Origin: UTCHB3 sp002050155
GTDB taxonomy: Bacteria > Bacteroidota > Ignavibacteria > Ignavibacteriales > Ignavibacteriaceae
DNA: 64,000 nt
Reading direction: 5' to 3'
Assembly: GCA_030584105.1 (NCBI GenBank)
Contig: CP129491.1
Coordinates: 1,364,001-1,428,000, forward strand
Shown here: piece by piece, positions 40,438 through 48,406 of the stretch
How the letters are laid out: each line of letters opens with the position of its first letter
How positions within the stretch are numbered: position 1 is the first letter of the stretch
Made by a program: the position numbers and the translations under genes
The notes under the pieces: model-generated
Databases searched by the model: none
Seen by the model: only the letters and a program-made list of their open reading frames with translations
What the model was told of the DNA's origin: nothing

Positions 40438-40482
40438 AAAGCGGCTTCCGCACTTAAAATTGCAGATAGCCGCTTTTTTTTG
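40438..40482 (+). terminator. Terminator closing the nos region
   Basis: Stem AAAGCGGCT/AGCCGCTTT (40438-40446 with 40468-40476) followed by a T-run to 40481. Located 150 bases after the cupin stop. The loop is long (21 bases) but the stem and tail are clear. Confidence 0.75.
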
Positions 40483-40534
40483 TCTTAAAATTTATAAATG
40501 ACATTCTTGAAAGGTAAATGGCAGAGACAAAAAA

Positions 40535-40650
40535 ATTGCAGGGATGAAAAAAAACTACAAGGATGAAGGAAAGTGTGGTGAGGAAGAAAACTACCGGGAT
40601 GAAAGATATAATAGTAATGAAGAAAACTACCGGGATGAAAAAAAACAGCG
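40535..40650. repeat. Degenerate direct repeats of about 23-36 bp
   Basis: GAAGAAAACTACCGGGATGA occurs at 40583 and 40619, with related AAAAAACTACAAGGATGAAG at 40548 and AACTACCGGGATG-like pieces around. It lies in the 377-base gap between the cupin gene and the end of the Rrf2 gene. Apart from this repeat and the terminator I see nothing else in that gap. Confidence 0.7.
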
Positions 40651-40663
40651 GAAGATACTAAAC

Positions 40664-41173
40664 TTATTTAAGCCCCAATGAAACTTTAATATCTTTTACG
40701 GCACGAAAAGCTTCCAGTGAATCATCAACCATGACGGAAAGCTTATCGGCAGTTTCCTGTTCATTTTTCATCAGATCTGCAAGCGTGGTTTGTTGCAGCA
40801 CTCCGTCAACAACGCGCTGAACCATCGTCCAAAGCGAGCGAACCGAACAATCAATTTCATGCGCACAGGAATCAACCAACCCGGCGTGATCAGCACAAAA
40901 CGAATCATCAAATAACCTACCGCCAAGATCGTTCACCACATCAGCAATTATTATGTTTCCCGGCGTACGGGCAAGTTTATACCCCCCTTTATGTCCCCTT
41001 TCCGATTCAATGAAACCACCCATCCTCAAAATACGAAGCAGTTTCGCAGTGTTGGAGTTCCCCAACCCCTCGGCAGTTGAAAGTTCGGGTATAGTCATCC
41101 CCTCGGGACCTGATTCCTTAGCTATCCGGAGCAAAAGCCGTAAACCGTATTCTTCCTGAGCACTAAATTTCAT
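40664..41173 (-). CDS. Rrf2-family regulator, IscR-like, next to the suf operon
   Basis: 169 residues. N-terminal winged helix (MKFSAQEEYGLRLLLRIAKE, NSNTAKLLRILRMGGFIESE, RGHKGGYKLARTP). Cys93, Cys103 and Cys109 (FCADHAGLVDSC, EIDCS) form the probable Fe-S ligand set. Lying downstream of the suf genes on the same strand, it is the natural candidate for sensing Fe-S status and controlling sufB-S; the palindrome at 47505-47529 is a candidate target. A hairpin at 41233-41262 separates it from the operon, so it may have its own promoter. Confidence 0.88.
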   Translation of the reverse strand: MKFSAQEEYGLRLLLRIAKESGPEGMTIPELSTAEGLGNSNTAKLLRILRMGGFIESERGHKGGYKLARTPGNIIIADVVNDLGGRLFDDSFCADHAGLVDSCAHEIDCSVRSLWTMVQRVVDGVLQQTTLADLMKNEQETADKLSVMVDDSLEAFRAVKDIKVSLGLK

Positions 41174-41232
41174 CTTAAAACAAATCGTTAATCAAAAAAT
41201 CAAAACTGAAAACAATAACCGTTTAATACAAA

Positions 41233-41262
41233 GGGTATCTTTTTTTGCAAAAAAAGATACCC
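41233..41262. terminator. Perfect hairpin between suf operon end and Rrf2 gene
   Basis: GGGTATCTTTTTTT pairs with AAAAAAAGATACCC around a GC centre (14-bp arms). It is symmetric, lacks a separate T-tail, and lies 20 bases after the bacilliredoxin stop. It probably limits read-through from the suf operon into the regulator gene. Confidence 0.55.
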
Positions 41263-41282
41263 CATCGATTATATTCTTTTAA

Positions 41283-41813
41283 TTATCCTTGAAATCTCGG
41301 TATTTTCGAACCGCAAATTCTAAGATACTGTATCTTTTCGAACCGCTCCTGTGGAATTGATGGTCCTTCAGCCGAGCAAAGTTTATCGAAAACGGCTTTA
41401 AGGTCTTCGGATATCTCGTCAGCTTCTCTTCCTTCAATTTCATATCTTGGCATGAAATAGATCAGTTTCCCATCTTTGAAGAGTGCCACGGATGGTGAAG
41501 AAGGGGGAAATCCCGGGATGTACTCACGCAGTTTTTCCACTGCTTCTCTCTCCTGACCGGCGAAAACGGTGTAGAGTTTATCGGGGATCACATTGTTCTG
41601 AAGAGCAAGCGAAATTCCCGGGCGTGCTGTACCTGCTGCACAACCGCAAACAGAATTGATCATATATAAAACTGTTTTACCGGAGTTGTTTTCTACTGCT
41701 GCTTTTACTTCATCCGGGGTGAATGTTTCTTCAAAACCGACCGCAACCAACTCATCCCTGTAGGGCTGAACTGCTTCGGGGTCGTATAGTGGGGGTTTCA
41801 TTGCATTAAACAT
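41283..41813 (-). CDS. BrxA/BrxB-family bacilliredoxin (DUF1094)
   Basis: 176 residues with a thioredoxin-like fold and the hallmark CGC active site in VCGCAAGTARPG, then ALQNNVIPDKLYTVFAGQ and the PSSPSVALFKDGKLIYFMPR segment with a cis-Pro. In Firmicutes the family removes bacillithiol from proteins; here the thiol partner is unknown. It follows the suf genes by 60 bases and may protect Fe-S assembly from oxidised thiols (inference). Confidence 0.9.
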   Translation of the reverse strand: MFNAMKPPLYDPEAVQPYRDELVAVGFEETFTPDEVKAAVENNSGKTVLYMINSVCGCAAGTARPGISLALQNNVIPDKLYTVFAGQEREAVEKLREYIPGFPPSSPSVALFKDGKLIYFMPRYEIEGREADEISEDLKAVFDKLCSAEGPSIPQERFEKIQYLRICGSKIPRFQG

Positions 41814-41873
41814 TGTTTCTCCTTACGAACTAATGTTTTGTGATTCTCTCTCTGCCCAACGGCAGGTTACTAA

Positions 41874-42194
41874 TTACATAAATCCTAATTCTAACTGAGC
41901 AACATCGCTCATCATGTCCTTATCCCATGGCGGCTCGAATGTTAAGTTAATCTTAACATCGTTAATGCCCTCCACTTCCCTGAGTTTCATTTCCACTTCA
42001 GCGGGAAGGCTTTCAGCTACGGGGCACATTGGGCTTGTAAGCGTCATCGTAACAATTAGGTTGCCCTCAAGATCAAATTTCAAATGATAAATCAGCCCCA
42101 GTTCCCAAATATCCACGGGAATTTCCGGGTCATACACCGTTTTAATCGTCGCAATAACTCTCTCTTGTAGCTCTTGTATTTCTTCGTTGGTCAC
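41874..42194 (-). CDS. sufT: SufT-like DUF59/MIP18-family Fe-S assembly protein
   Basis: 106 residues. DPEIPVDIWELGLIYHLKFD and VTMTLTSPMCPVAESL with the conserved Cys, then INLTFEPPWDKDMMS, are the family signatures. It lies 3 bases after sufU and is part of the suf operon. SufT assists maturation of Fe-S proteins. The nos region carries a paralogue at 39622. Confidence 0.92.
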   Translation of the reverse strand: MTNEEIQELQERVIATIKTVYDPEIPVDIWELGLIYHLKFDLEGNLIVTMTLTSPMCPVAESLPAEVEMKLREVEGINDVKINLTFEPPWDKDMMSDVAQLELGFM

Positions 42195-42197
42195 CGG

Positions 42198-42653
42198 TTA
42201 CTCCGTACTAACTGCTGTTTGTTGATCGTGAAGTGCGGCGTGCAAAGTGTGCCAGGGCAAGCTTGCACATTTAACCCGCACGGGGAAATCTCTGACTCCC
42301 TGAAATATGCTAAGTTTCCCGAGTTTTTCAATCTCTTCTTCATCGGTAAGTTTACCTGTAACAAGCTCATGAAATTTTTGGAAAAGAACCTCCGCCTCTT
42401 CAAGCGTTTTTCCTTTAAGTTCCGCAGTCATAATTGAAGCGGAAGATTTGGAAATCGCGCAACCATTCCCTTCAAAAGAAATGTCGCGGATTACACCATT
42501 CGCCACATCCAAATAGATGTAAACATGGTCACCACACAAAGGGTTAAACCCTTCAGAGTGGTGCGAAGGAAGTTCAATTTTCCTGAAATTTCTCGGGTTT
42601 TTATTATGGTCAATAATAACCTGTTGATATAATTCTTTTAATTCCTCATTCAT
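42198..42653 (-). CDS. sufU: SufU Fe-S scaffold / sulfur-transfer protein
   Basis: 151 residues. Cys40 in CGDH, Cys65 in GNGCAIS and Cys129 in VKCASLPW, with Asp42, form the expected zinc/cluster site. The insert KLTDEEEIEKLGKLSIFQGV is typical of SufU rather than IscU. It stimulates SufS and takes up the persulfide. Its ATG overlaps the sufS stop by one base. Confidence 0.94.
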   Translation of the reverse strand: MNEELKELYQQVIIDHNKNPRNFRKIELPSHHSEGFNPLCGDHVYIYLDVANGVIRDISFEGNGCAISKSSASIMTAELKGKTLEEAEVLFQKFHELVTGKLTDEEEIEKLGKLSIFQGVRDFPVRVKCASLPWHTLHAALHDQQTAVSTE

Positions 42654-43903
42654 CAGCTAAAAAACTCTGCCGCTTTCTTGATTGCTTCGGCAGCACAGTC
42701 AATATCTTCGTAGTTGTTATACAACCCAATCGAAGCCCTCGAAAGTGCAGGCACGCCAAAATGTTTCATAACGGGTTGTGTGCACATGTGCCCGGTTCTT
42801 ATTGCAATTCCTTCCATATCAAGAATTGTCCCGACATCATGCGGATGAACCCCGTCAATAGTAAACGAAAAAACGCTGCCTTTTTTTGCAGCACTTCCCA
42901 CTAATGAAACTCCCTGAATTTCAAGGAATTTCTGCTCCATATACCTGTAAAGGTCTCTCTCGTGTTCGTGGATATTATCTATCCCCAACGCGGTTACATA
43001 GTCGATTGCGTGCCCCAACCCTATAGCTCCGGAAATATTCGGAGTGCCGGCTTCAAATTTGTTGGGAAGTCCGTTGTAAATTGTTTTTTCGAAAGTAACA
43101 GAAAGAATCATGTCACCTCCACCCTGCCAGGGGGGCATAGCGATAAGCAACTCTTCCCTGCCCCAAAGCACACCCACACCGGTTGGACCGTAAAGCTTGT
43201 GCCCTGAAAAAGCGTAGAAATCGCACCCGATATCCTGAACATCCACTTTGAAGTGTTGCACCGCCTGTGCGCCGTCAACCATAACTTTAGCACCAACCTC
43301 GTGCGCCAGTCCGGTAATTTCTTTCACAGGGTTTTCTGTGCCCAATGTGTTCGAAGCGTGAACCACAGAAACGAACTTTGTTTTTTCGTTCAGAAGGTTT
43401 TTAAACTCTTCCATCAGCAGTTCGCCTTTATCATTCATTGGTATAACACGCAACACTGCGCCGGTTTGCTGCGCTAACATCTGCCACGGCACAATGTTGG
43501 AGTGGTGCTCCATCTCTGAAATTATTATCTCGTCGCCGGCTTTTATGTTGGTCCTCCCGTAGGTGTTCATCACTAAATTCACCGCTTCGGAAGTGCCGCG
43601 CAAGAAGATCACCTCTTTTGTCGAGTTTGCATTCAGATATCTCTGAACTTTCTGACGGGCGGCTTCGTATTCATCAGTTGCCTTCTGACTGAGCTGATGA
43701 ACACCGCGATGAATGTTCGAATTGTAGAGCCTGTAATATTCCGATATAGCTTCAATCACAGAGTTAGGTTTTTGCGTTGTCGCTGCATTATCCAAATAAA
43801 CCAACGGTTTACCATGAACCGACTGATGCAGAACCGGAAAATCTTTCCGTATCTTATCAATATCCATCAGTGGTTTAACCGTCAGCGGGTTTCTCTCAGT
43901 CAT
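42653..43903 (-). CDS. sufS: SufS cysteine desulfurase
   Basis: 416 residues from ATG 43903 (MTERNPLTVKPLMDIDKI); the frame is open 12 codons more into sufD but this adds an atypical leader. Group II features: YLDNAATTQKP, the PLP lysine in FSGHKLYGPTGVG and the active-site Cys in RTGHMCTQPVMKHF near the C-terminus. It supplies sulfur from cysteine via SufU. It overlaps sufD by 8 bases. Confidence 0.95.
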   Translation of the reverse strand: MTERNPLTVKPLMDIDKIRKDFPVLHQSVHGKPLVYLDNAATTQKPNSVIEAISEYYRLYNSNIHRGVHQLSQKATDEYEAARQKVQRYLNANSTKEVIFLRGTSEAVNLVMNTYGRTNIKAGDEIIISEMEHHSNIVPWQMLAQQTGAVLRVIPMNDKGELLMEEFKNLLNEKTKFVSVVHASNTLGTENPVKEITGLAHEVGAKVMVDGAQAVQHFKVDVQDIGCDFYAFSGHKLYGPTGVGVLWGREELLIAMPPWQGGGDMILSVTFEKTIYNGLPNKFEAGTPNISGAIGLGHAIDYVTALGIDNIHEHERDLYRYMEQKFLEIQGVSLVGSAAKKGSVFSFTIDGVHPHDVGTILDMEGIAIRTGHMCTQPVMKHFGVPALSRASIGLYNNYEDIDCAAEAIKKAAEFFS

Positions 43904-45227
43904 TTTCGTTCTTTTGTTTATCAAGTTTAACAGCCACACGATCCTCGATGCGCCTTCTTACTTCATCGATAGAAATCGAGTGTACTGCGTCGTTCGCAAA
44001 AGCGTTAATAATCATAGTCTTTGCGAGTTCCTGCCCAATTCCGCGCGCTCTTAAATAGAAAAGAGCTTCTTCACTCAATCTTCCGACGGTAGCGCCGTGC
44101 GAACACTTCACATCGTCTGCATAAATTTCAAGCTGTGGCTTTGCATCAACCCTTGCGAAATCAGAAAGCATTACATTTTTGTTCTCCTGAAACGCATTGG
44201 TTTTCTGTGCGTCTTTTTTAACATAAACTTTACCGTTGAACACACCGCGGCTTTGGTCGTCAAGAACACCTTTATACATCTCGTGGCTCTCGCAGTTAGG
44301 CACAGCATGTTCTATCAGCGTTTGGTTATCCACATGCTGTATTCCCTGTGTTAAATAAAGCCCGTTCAGCGTTACATGCCCATATTCACCGTTGAAGCGG
44401 GCATTTAAGTCGTTACGAACCAATTCGCCGCCAAAGTTGATGTTATACGAAGAATACTTGCTCTGTTTTTCCACATCAATTTCAGTTATTGAAATATGGA
44501 ATGCTTTCTCGCTTTCTTCCTGTATTTTTATGTGCTCAAAAACGCCGTTCTGATCAACATACGACTCGGTAACTACATTTGTAAAATAGATGCTTTCGCC
44601 TTCGGCGTAGTATGATTCAACAACTTTCGCCTGTGCGTTTTTGCCTATTATAAAAAGGTTGCGCGGCTGAATCAGAAGATTATCACCACCGGAGTTCACA
44701 TACAGCACCTGCACAGGCTTACTGAGTGTGTTGCCCGATTTAACTTTTAAAAACACTCCGTCGTTTATGTAAGCTGTTGAAAGAGCCGTGAAAATACTGT
44801 TTTCTATCTTCGCAAATTTTGCAATGTGCAAACTTACATCTTCAGTGTATTTAGTGAGCGCAGTCTTAAGGTTACAAAGCGTTATACCGGGTTCGTTCAC
44901 TTCATCTGAAAGTTCGGGAACATACACCCCATTAATAAACACGATTGTGTAAAACTCTTTCTTATCAAAAAGATATTTCTCCGCATCTACACCTTTAATT
45001 GAAGGTTTAACAGTTAGTATATCTTCAAATTTATGTGCAAACAACGGGGTTATGTTCGTGTATTTCCACGCTTCATCTTTTAGCGTGGGGAACTTCAGTT
45101 CAAGAAATTTTTCCAGCGCCGCTTTTCTTGTTTCATGGATCGAAAGCATGCTTTCGCCATTAAGGCTTTCTTCAAATTTTTTGAATTTGCCGGCGTACCA
45201 ATTCTTTAATTCAGTGGGATTGCTCAT
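43896..45227 (-). CDS. sufD: SufD Fe-S assembly protein
   Basis: 443 residues. After a helical N-terminal part (KFPTLKDEAWKYTNITPLFA) a long beta-helix follows and the C-terminal core ISDEV-type segment DDVKCSHGATVGRLSEEALF, YLRARGIGQELAKTMIINAF carries the conserved Cys/His pair that binds the nascent cluster with SufB. It forms the SufBC2D complex with its neighbours. Eleven bases separate it from sufC. Confidence 0.94.
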   Translation of the reverse strand: MSNPTELKNWYAGKFKKFEESLNGESMLSIHETRKAALEKFLELKFPTLKDEAWKYTNITPLFAHKFEDILTVKPSIKGVDAEKYLFDKKEFYTIVFINGVYVPELSDEVNEPGITLCNLKTALTKYTEDVSLHIAKFAKIENSIFTALSTAYINDGVFLKVKSGNTLSKPVQVLYVNSGGDNLLIQPRNLFIIGKNAQAKVVESYYAEGESIYFTNVVTESYVDQNGVFEHIKIQEESEKAFHISITEIDVEKQSKYSSYNINFGGELVRNDLNARFNGEYGHVTLNGLYLTQGIQHVDNQTLIEHAVPNCESHEMYKGVLDDQSRGVFNGKVYVKKDAQKTNAFQENKNVMLSDFARVDAKPQLEIYADDVKCSHGATVGRLSEEALFYLRARGIGQELAKTMIINAFANDAVHSISIDEVRRRIEDRVAVKLDKQKNEND

Positions 45228-45238
45228 TTGTAACCGCC

Positions 45239-46003
45239 TTACACCGCCATAAATTCGTCAACATGGTCTTTCACCCAGTCGTATCCTTTTTCTTCAAGGA
45301 ACAGAGCAAGTGATTTGTCGCCTGATTTAATCAGCCGTCCTTTGTAAAGCACATGCACAAAATCGGGCACGATGTAATCCAAAAGCCTCTGATAGTGTGT
45401 AATCACGATGAAAGCGTTGTCTTTACTTCTGAGTGCATTAACACCGTTAGCTACAATTCTTAGTGCATCGATGTCAAGCCCGGAATCGGTCTCGTCAAGA
45501 ACTGCAAGTGAGGGGTTAAGCACAGCCATCTGGAAGATTTCGTTTCTCTTCTTTTCGCCGCCGGAAAATCCTTCGTTCACTGAACGATTTAAAAGGTCCT
45601 GTGGCATATCAACCAATTTCATCTTCTCTTTCATCATTTTCAGAAAGTCCATGGCATCAAGTTGATCTTCACCGCGATATTTTCTAACTTCGTTTACTGC
45701 ATTTTTCAGAAGGTTTACATTCGAAACTCCCGGTATTTCAATCGGATATTGAAAAGCGAGAAACAGCCCTTCTCTTGCCCTGTCTTCAGGAGCGAGGTCT
45801 AAAAGATCTTTTCCGTTAAAAGTAACGGAGCCTTCCAGAACTTCATAATCTTCCTTACCAGCCAGCACTTGCGCTAAAGTACTTTTGCCCGAACCATTGG
45901 GGCCCATTATTGCGTGTACCTCACCCGGTTTAACCGTAAGATTGATCCCTTGTAAAATTTCTTTGCCCTCAACGGCTGCTCTTAAATTTTTTATTTCTAT
46001 CAT
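45239..46003 (-). CDS. sufC: SufC ATPase
   Basis: 254 residues. Walker A MGPNGSGKST near residue 35, the SufC-type signature NEGFSGGEKKRNEIFQMAVL, Walker B AVLDETDSGLDIDA, and a switch His in ITHYQRLLDYI. It powers cluster assembly in the SufBCD complex in the cytosol. The gap to sufB is 22 bases and to sufD 11. Confidence 0.96.
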   Translation of the reverse strand: MIEIKNLRAAVEGKEILQGINLTVKPGEVHAIMGPNGSGKSTLAQVLAGKEDYEVLEGSVTFNGKDLLDLAPEDRAREGLFLAFQYPIEIPGVSNVNLLKNAVNEVRKYRGEDQLDAMDFLKMMKEKMKLVDMPQDLLNRSVNEGFSGGEKKRNEIFQMAVLNPSLAVLDETDSGLDIDALRIVANGVNALRSKDNAFIVITHYQRLLDYIVPDFVHVLYKGRLIKSGDKSLALFLEEKGYDWVKDHVDEFMAV

Positions 46004-46025
46004 TATTCTCTTTTCCTTAAAAAAA

Positions 46026-47474
46026 TTAACCTACACTGCCTTCAAGGCTTATACTCAAAAGTTTGGTTGCTTCAACGGCAAACTCCATCGGCAGCTCGTT
46101 GAACACCTCTTTACAATATCCGTTTACAATCATGCTTACAGCATCTTCAGTCGAAAGACCGCGCTGGTTTAAGTAAAATATCTGATCAGCTCCGATTTTT
46201 GAAGTGGTGGCTTCGTGTTCTACCGTTGCCGAAGGATGGCTCACTTCCAAATATGGGAATGTGTGCGCACCGCACTTATCACCGATGAGAAGCGAGTCGC
46301 ACTGCGAATAGTTCCTTGCATTCAGTGCTTTCCTCCCGATTCTCACCAACCCGCGATATGTGTTGTTGCTGAAACCGGCGGAAATACCTTTGCTTACAAT
46401 GGTGCTCTTAGTGTTTTTGCCGATGTGCACCATCTTTGTTCCGGTATCAGCCTGCTGGTAGTTGTTGGTAACGGCAACCGAGTAAAACTCACCGATTGAA
46501 TTGTCGCCTGAGAGTACGCAACTCGGGTATTTCCAGGTAATAGCCGAGCCGGTTTCGACCTGAGTCCACGAAATTTTAGAATTAACGCCCTTGCACATCC
46601 CTCGTTTTGTAACGAAGTTGTATATACCGCCGTTTCCGTCCTTATCGCCGGCATACCAGTTCTGAACGGTTGAGTATTTAACCTGAGCGTTATCCATCGC
46701 CACCAATTCCACCACTGCTGCGTGAAGTTGGTTCTCGTCCCTCTTGGGTGCGGTGCAGCCCTCAAGGTAGCTGACATAGCCGTAGTCGTCGGCAATAATA
46801 AGCGTTCTTTCAAACTGACCGGTGTTGGCAGCGTTAATTCTGAAATATGTAGAAAGTTCCATTGGGCACCTTACGCCCTTGGGAACATAAACGAACGAAC
46901 CATCGCTGAAAACCGCCGAATTAAGCGCAGCGTAATAGTTATCAGATGGGGGAACAACAGAACCTAAATACTTTTTCACTAATTCAGGGTGCTCTTTAAT
47001 CGCTTCAGACATCGAGCAGAAAATAATCCCCAACTGCCCCAACTTTTCTTTGTATGTGGTTGCAACCGATACCGAATCGAAGACTGCGTCAACGGCAACG
47101 CCCGCTAAAGCCTTTTGCTCTTCAAGTGGGATGCCCAGTTTATCGAAGGCTTTCAGAACTTCGGGGTCAACTTCATCAAGGCTGTTTAATTTGGGCTTTT
47201 GTTTCGGTGCGGAATAGTAACTGATCGCCTGAAAATCAACTTCAGGGTATGTAACATTGGGCCACTTTGGCTCTTCCATCTTCAGCCAATGACGATAAGC
47301 CTTCAAACGCCACTCTAACATCCATTCAGGCTCTTCTTTTTTCGCAGATAAGGCACGGATAACATCCTCGTTTAGCCCGGGTTTGAAGGTGTCCGAATCT
47401 ACATCGGTAACGAAACCCCATTTGTACTCCTGGTTCGTTAACTCTTCAATCTCATTTATTTCAGTGTTACTCAT
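46026..47474 (-). CDS. sufB: SufB Fe-S scaffold protein
   Basis: 482 residues, the normal length. EGCTAPKRDENQLHAAVVEL, VQNWYAGDKDGNGGIYNFVT, the Cys in SQCDSLLIGDKCGAHTFPY and EHEATTSKIGADQIFYLNQR are the conserved segments; SufB carries the site where the cluster is built. It is the first gene of the suf operon and follows the promoter/palindrome at 47505-47547 by about 30 bases. Confidence 0.97.
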   Translation of the reverse strand: MSNTEINEIEELTNQEYKWGFVTDVDSDTFKPGLNEDVIRALSAKKEEPEWMLEWRLKAYRHWLKMEEPKWPNVTYPEVDFQAISYYSAPKQKPKLNSLDEVDPEVLKAFDKLGIPLEEQKALAGVAVDAVFDSVSVATTYKEKLGQLGIIFCSMSEAIKEHPELVKKYLGSVVPPSDNYYAALNSAVFSDGSFVYVPKGVRCPMELSTYFRINAANTGQFERTLIIADDYGYVSYLEGCTAPKRDENQLHAAVVELVAMDNAQVKYSTVQNWYAGDKDGNGGIYNFVTKRGMCKGVNSKISWTQVETGSAITWKYPSCVLSGDNSIGEFYSVAVTNNYQQADTGTKMVHIGKNTKSTIVSKGISAGFSNNTYRGLVRIGRKALNARNYSQCDSLLIGDKCGAHTFPYLEVSHPSATVEHEATTSKIGADQIFYLNQRGLSTEDAVSMIVNGYCKEVFNELPMEFAVEATKLLSISLEGSVG

Positions 47475-47504
47475 TAATTTTCCTTAGCAGATAAAAATTT
47501 TCCA

Positions 47505-47529
47505 ATTCCGAATATTAAACTTACGGAAT
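47505..47529. promoter_or_regulatory. Palindrome overlapping the suf promoter, candidate Rrf2 operator
   Basis: ATTCCG (47505-47510) and CGGAAT (47524-47529) form a 6-bp inverted repeat with a 13-base centre, 25 bases in all, the size of IscR-type sites. The centre contains the TAAGTTTA promoter element of sufB on the minus strand, so a bound regulator would block transcription. Binding by the Rrf2 protein at 40664 is inference. Confidence 0.5.
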
Positions 47530-47547
47530 CTGTACAAAAAAGTCAAG
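47516..47547 (-). promoter_or_regulatory. Promoter of the suf operon
   Basis: On the minus strand CTTG (47547-47544) is followed after exactly 20 bases by TAAGTTTA (47523-47516), 42 bases before the sufB ATG. This is the same CTTG-N20 arrangement as at tRNA-Leu. Confidence 0.55.
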
Positions 47548-47654
47548 ATTAATATCAATAGCTATAACATACTTCCAAAAGCTTCAGTTCCTTTAAAATG
47601 TTTCAAATTCAATAAAATGTTGCGAATTTGAATCTGAATTTTAAGGAACAGCAC

Positions 47655-47691
47655 CCAAAAATAAAATGGGCGGCAGTTAATGCTGCCACCC
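47655..47691 (-). terminator. Terminator after the 47704 lipoprotein gene
   Basis: On the minus strand GGGTGGCAG/CTGCCGCCC (47691-47683 with 47676-47668, one mismatch) is followed by ATTTTATTTTT. It lies 12 bases after the stop and insulates the suf promoter from the gene upstream. Confidence 0.8.
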
Positions 47692-47703
47692 TTATTAAAA
47701 ATT

Positions 47704-48156
47704 TTACTGATTTATACTTTCTGCACGGTACCAGGGATCCAAATATTTTGAATTTGGATCGTAATTACCGGGGTAAAAAACAACTTTACCGTTATCGTTG
47801 AAAACAACAAAGGTAAGTTTATTCAAAAACTCTCCGCCGTCATATTTCAATCTTACAACAACATTGATTGCATTAGAAAGGTCAGTTGATTTGTAGGCTT
47901 CATCAATTACAAAACCTTTTGGAAAATAAGTGTTTATTTTGTCCCTTGAAAAATCAATATTCGCAGCCTGAATGTATGAAGGAGCAATAAAATCCTGCAT
48001 TTTATCAGTCTGACCGGCAACCATATAATTCAAGTATTCGGTTACCCTTGCTTTGGCAACCTCGTTATTAACGGCTGTGGCATCACTGCCGGTGTTACAG
48101 CCGGAATAAAAAACAACTAAAGAAAGAAATGCCAGTGAGAGCACTAATTTTTTCAC
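47704..48156 (-). CDS. Small lipoprotein of unknown function
   Basis: 150 residues. A signal peptide with lipobox VFYSGC is followed by a small alpha+beta domain (AKARVTEYLNYMVAGQTDKM, VVVRLKYDGGEFLNKLTFVV, DNGKVVFYPGNYDPN) that resembles the NTF2-like/DUF4878 type of secreted domains. I cannot name a function. It has its own terminator and is likely monocistronic, lying between the suf operon and an exporter gene on the same strand. Confidence 0.75.
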   Translation of the reverse strand: MKKLVLSLAFLSLVVFYSGCNTGSDATAVNNEVAKARVTEYLNYMVAGQTDKMQDFIAPSYIQAANIDFSRDKINTYFPKGFVIDEAYKSTDLSNAINVVVRLKYDGGEFLNKLTFVVFNDNGKVVFYPGNYDPNSKYLDPWYRAESINQ

Positions 48157-48246
48157 TATAGACCTCTGATTTTCTATTTAAAATGAAATTATTTACAACC
48201 TGTAATATACTATTTGAACGGGTAATAACCTTTGACCATAATTACA

Positions 48247-48406
48247 ATTCTTTTATTCTTCCGCTTTGTCTCAGAAATGTGGTTTTACTATTCTGCTTTA
48301 CCCCAAACCTGCGGTTTTATTCTTTTCAGGAATCTCCAAACCTGCGGTTTTACTATTCCGCCTTATCCCAAACCTGCGGTTTTACTATTCCGCCTTATCC
48401 CTAAAC
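48247..48406. repeat. 32-33-bp tandem repeats copied from the end of the exporter gene
   Basis: Units start near 48272, 48304, 48337, 48369 and 48401 (CAAACCTGCGGTTTTACTAT plus TCCGCCTTATCC), with a more decayed copy before 48270. Read on the minus strand each copy carries GGATAAGGCGGAATAG, which is the last codons and stop (RDKAE-stop) of the ABC exporter gene. So the tail of that gene has been duplicated downstream several times. Confidence 0.85.
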
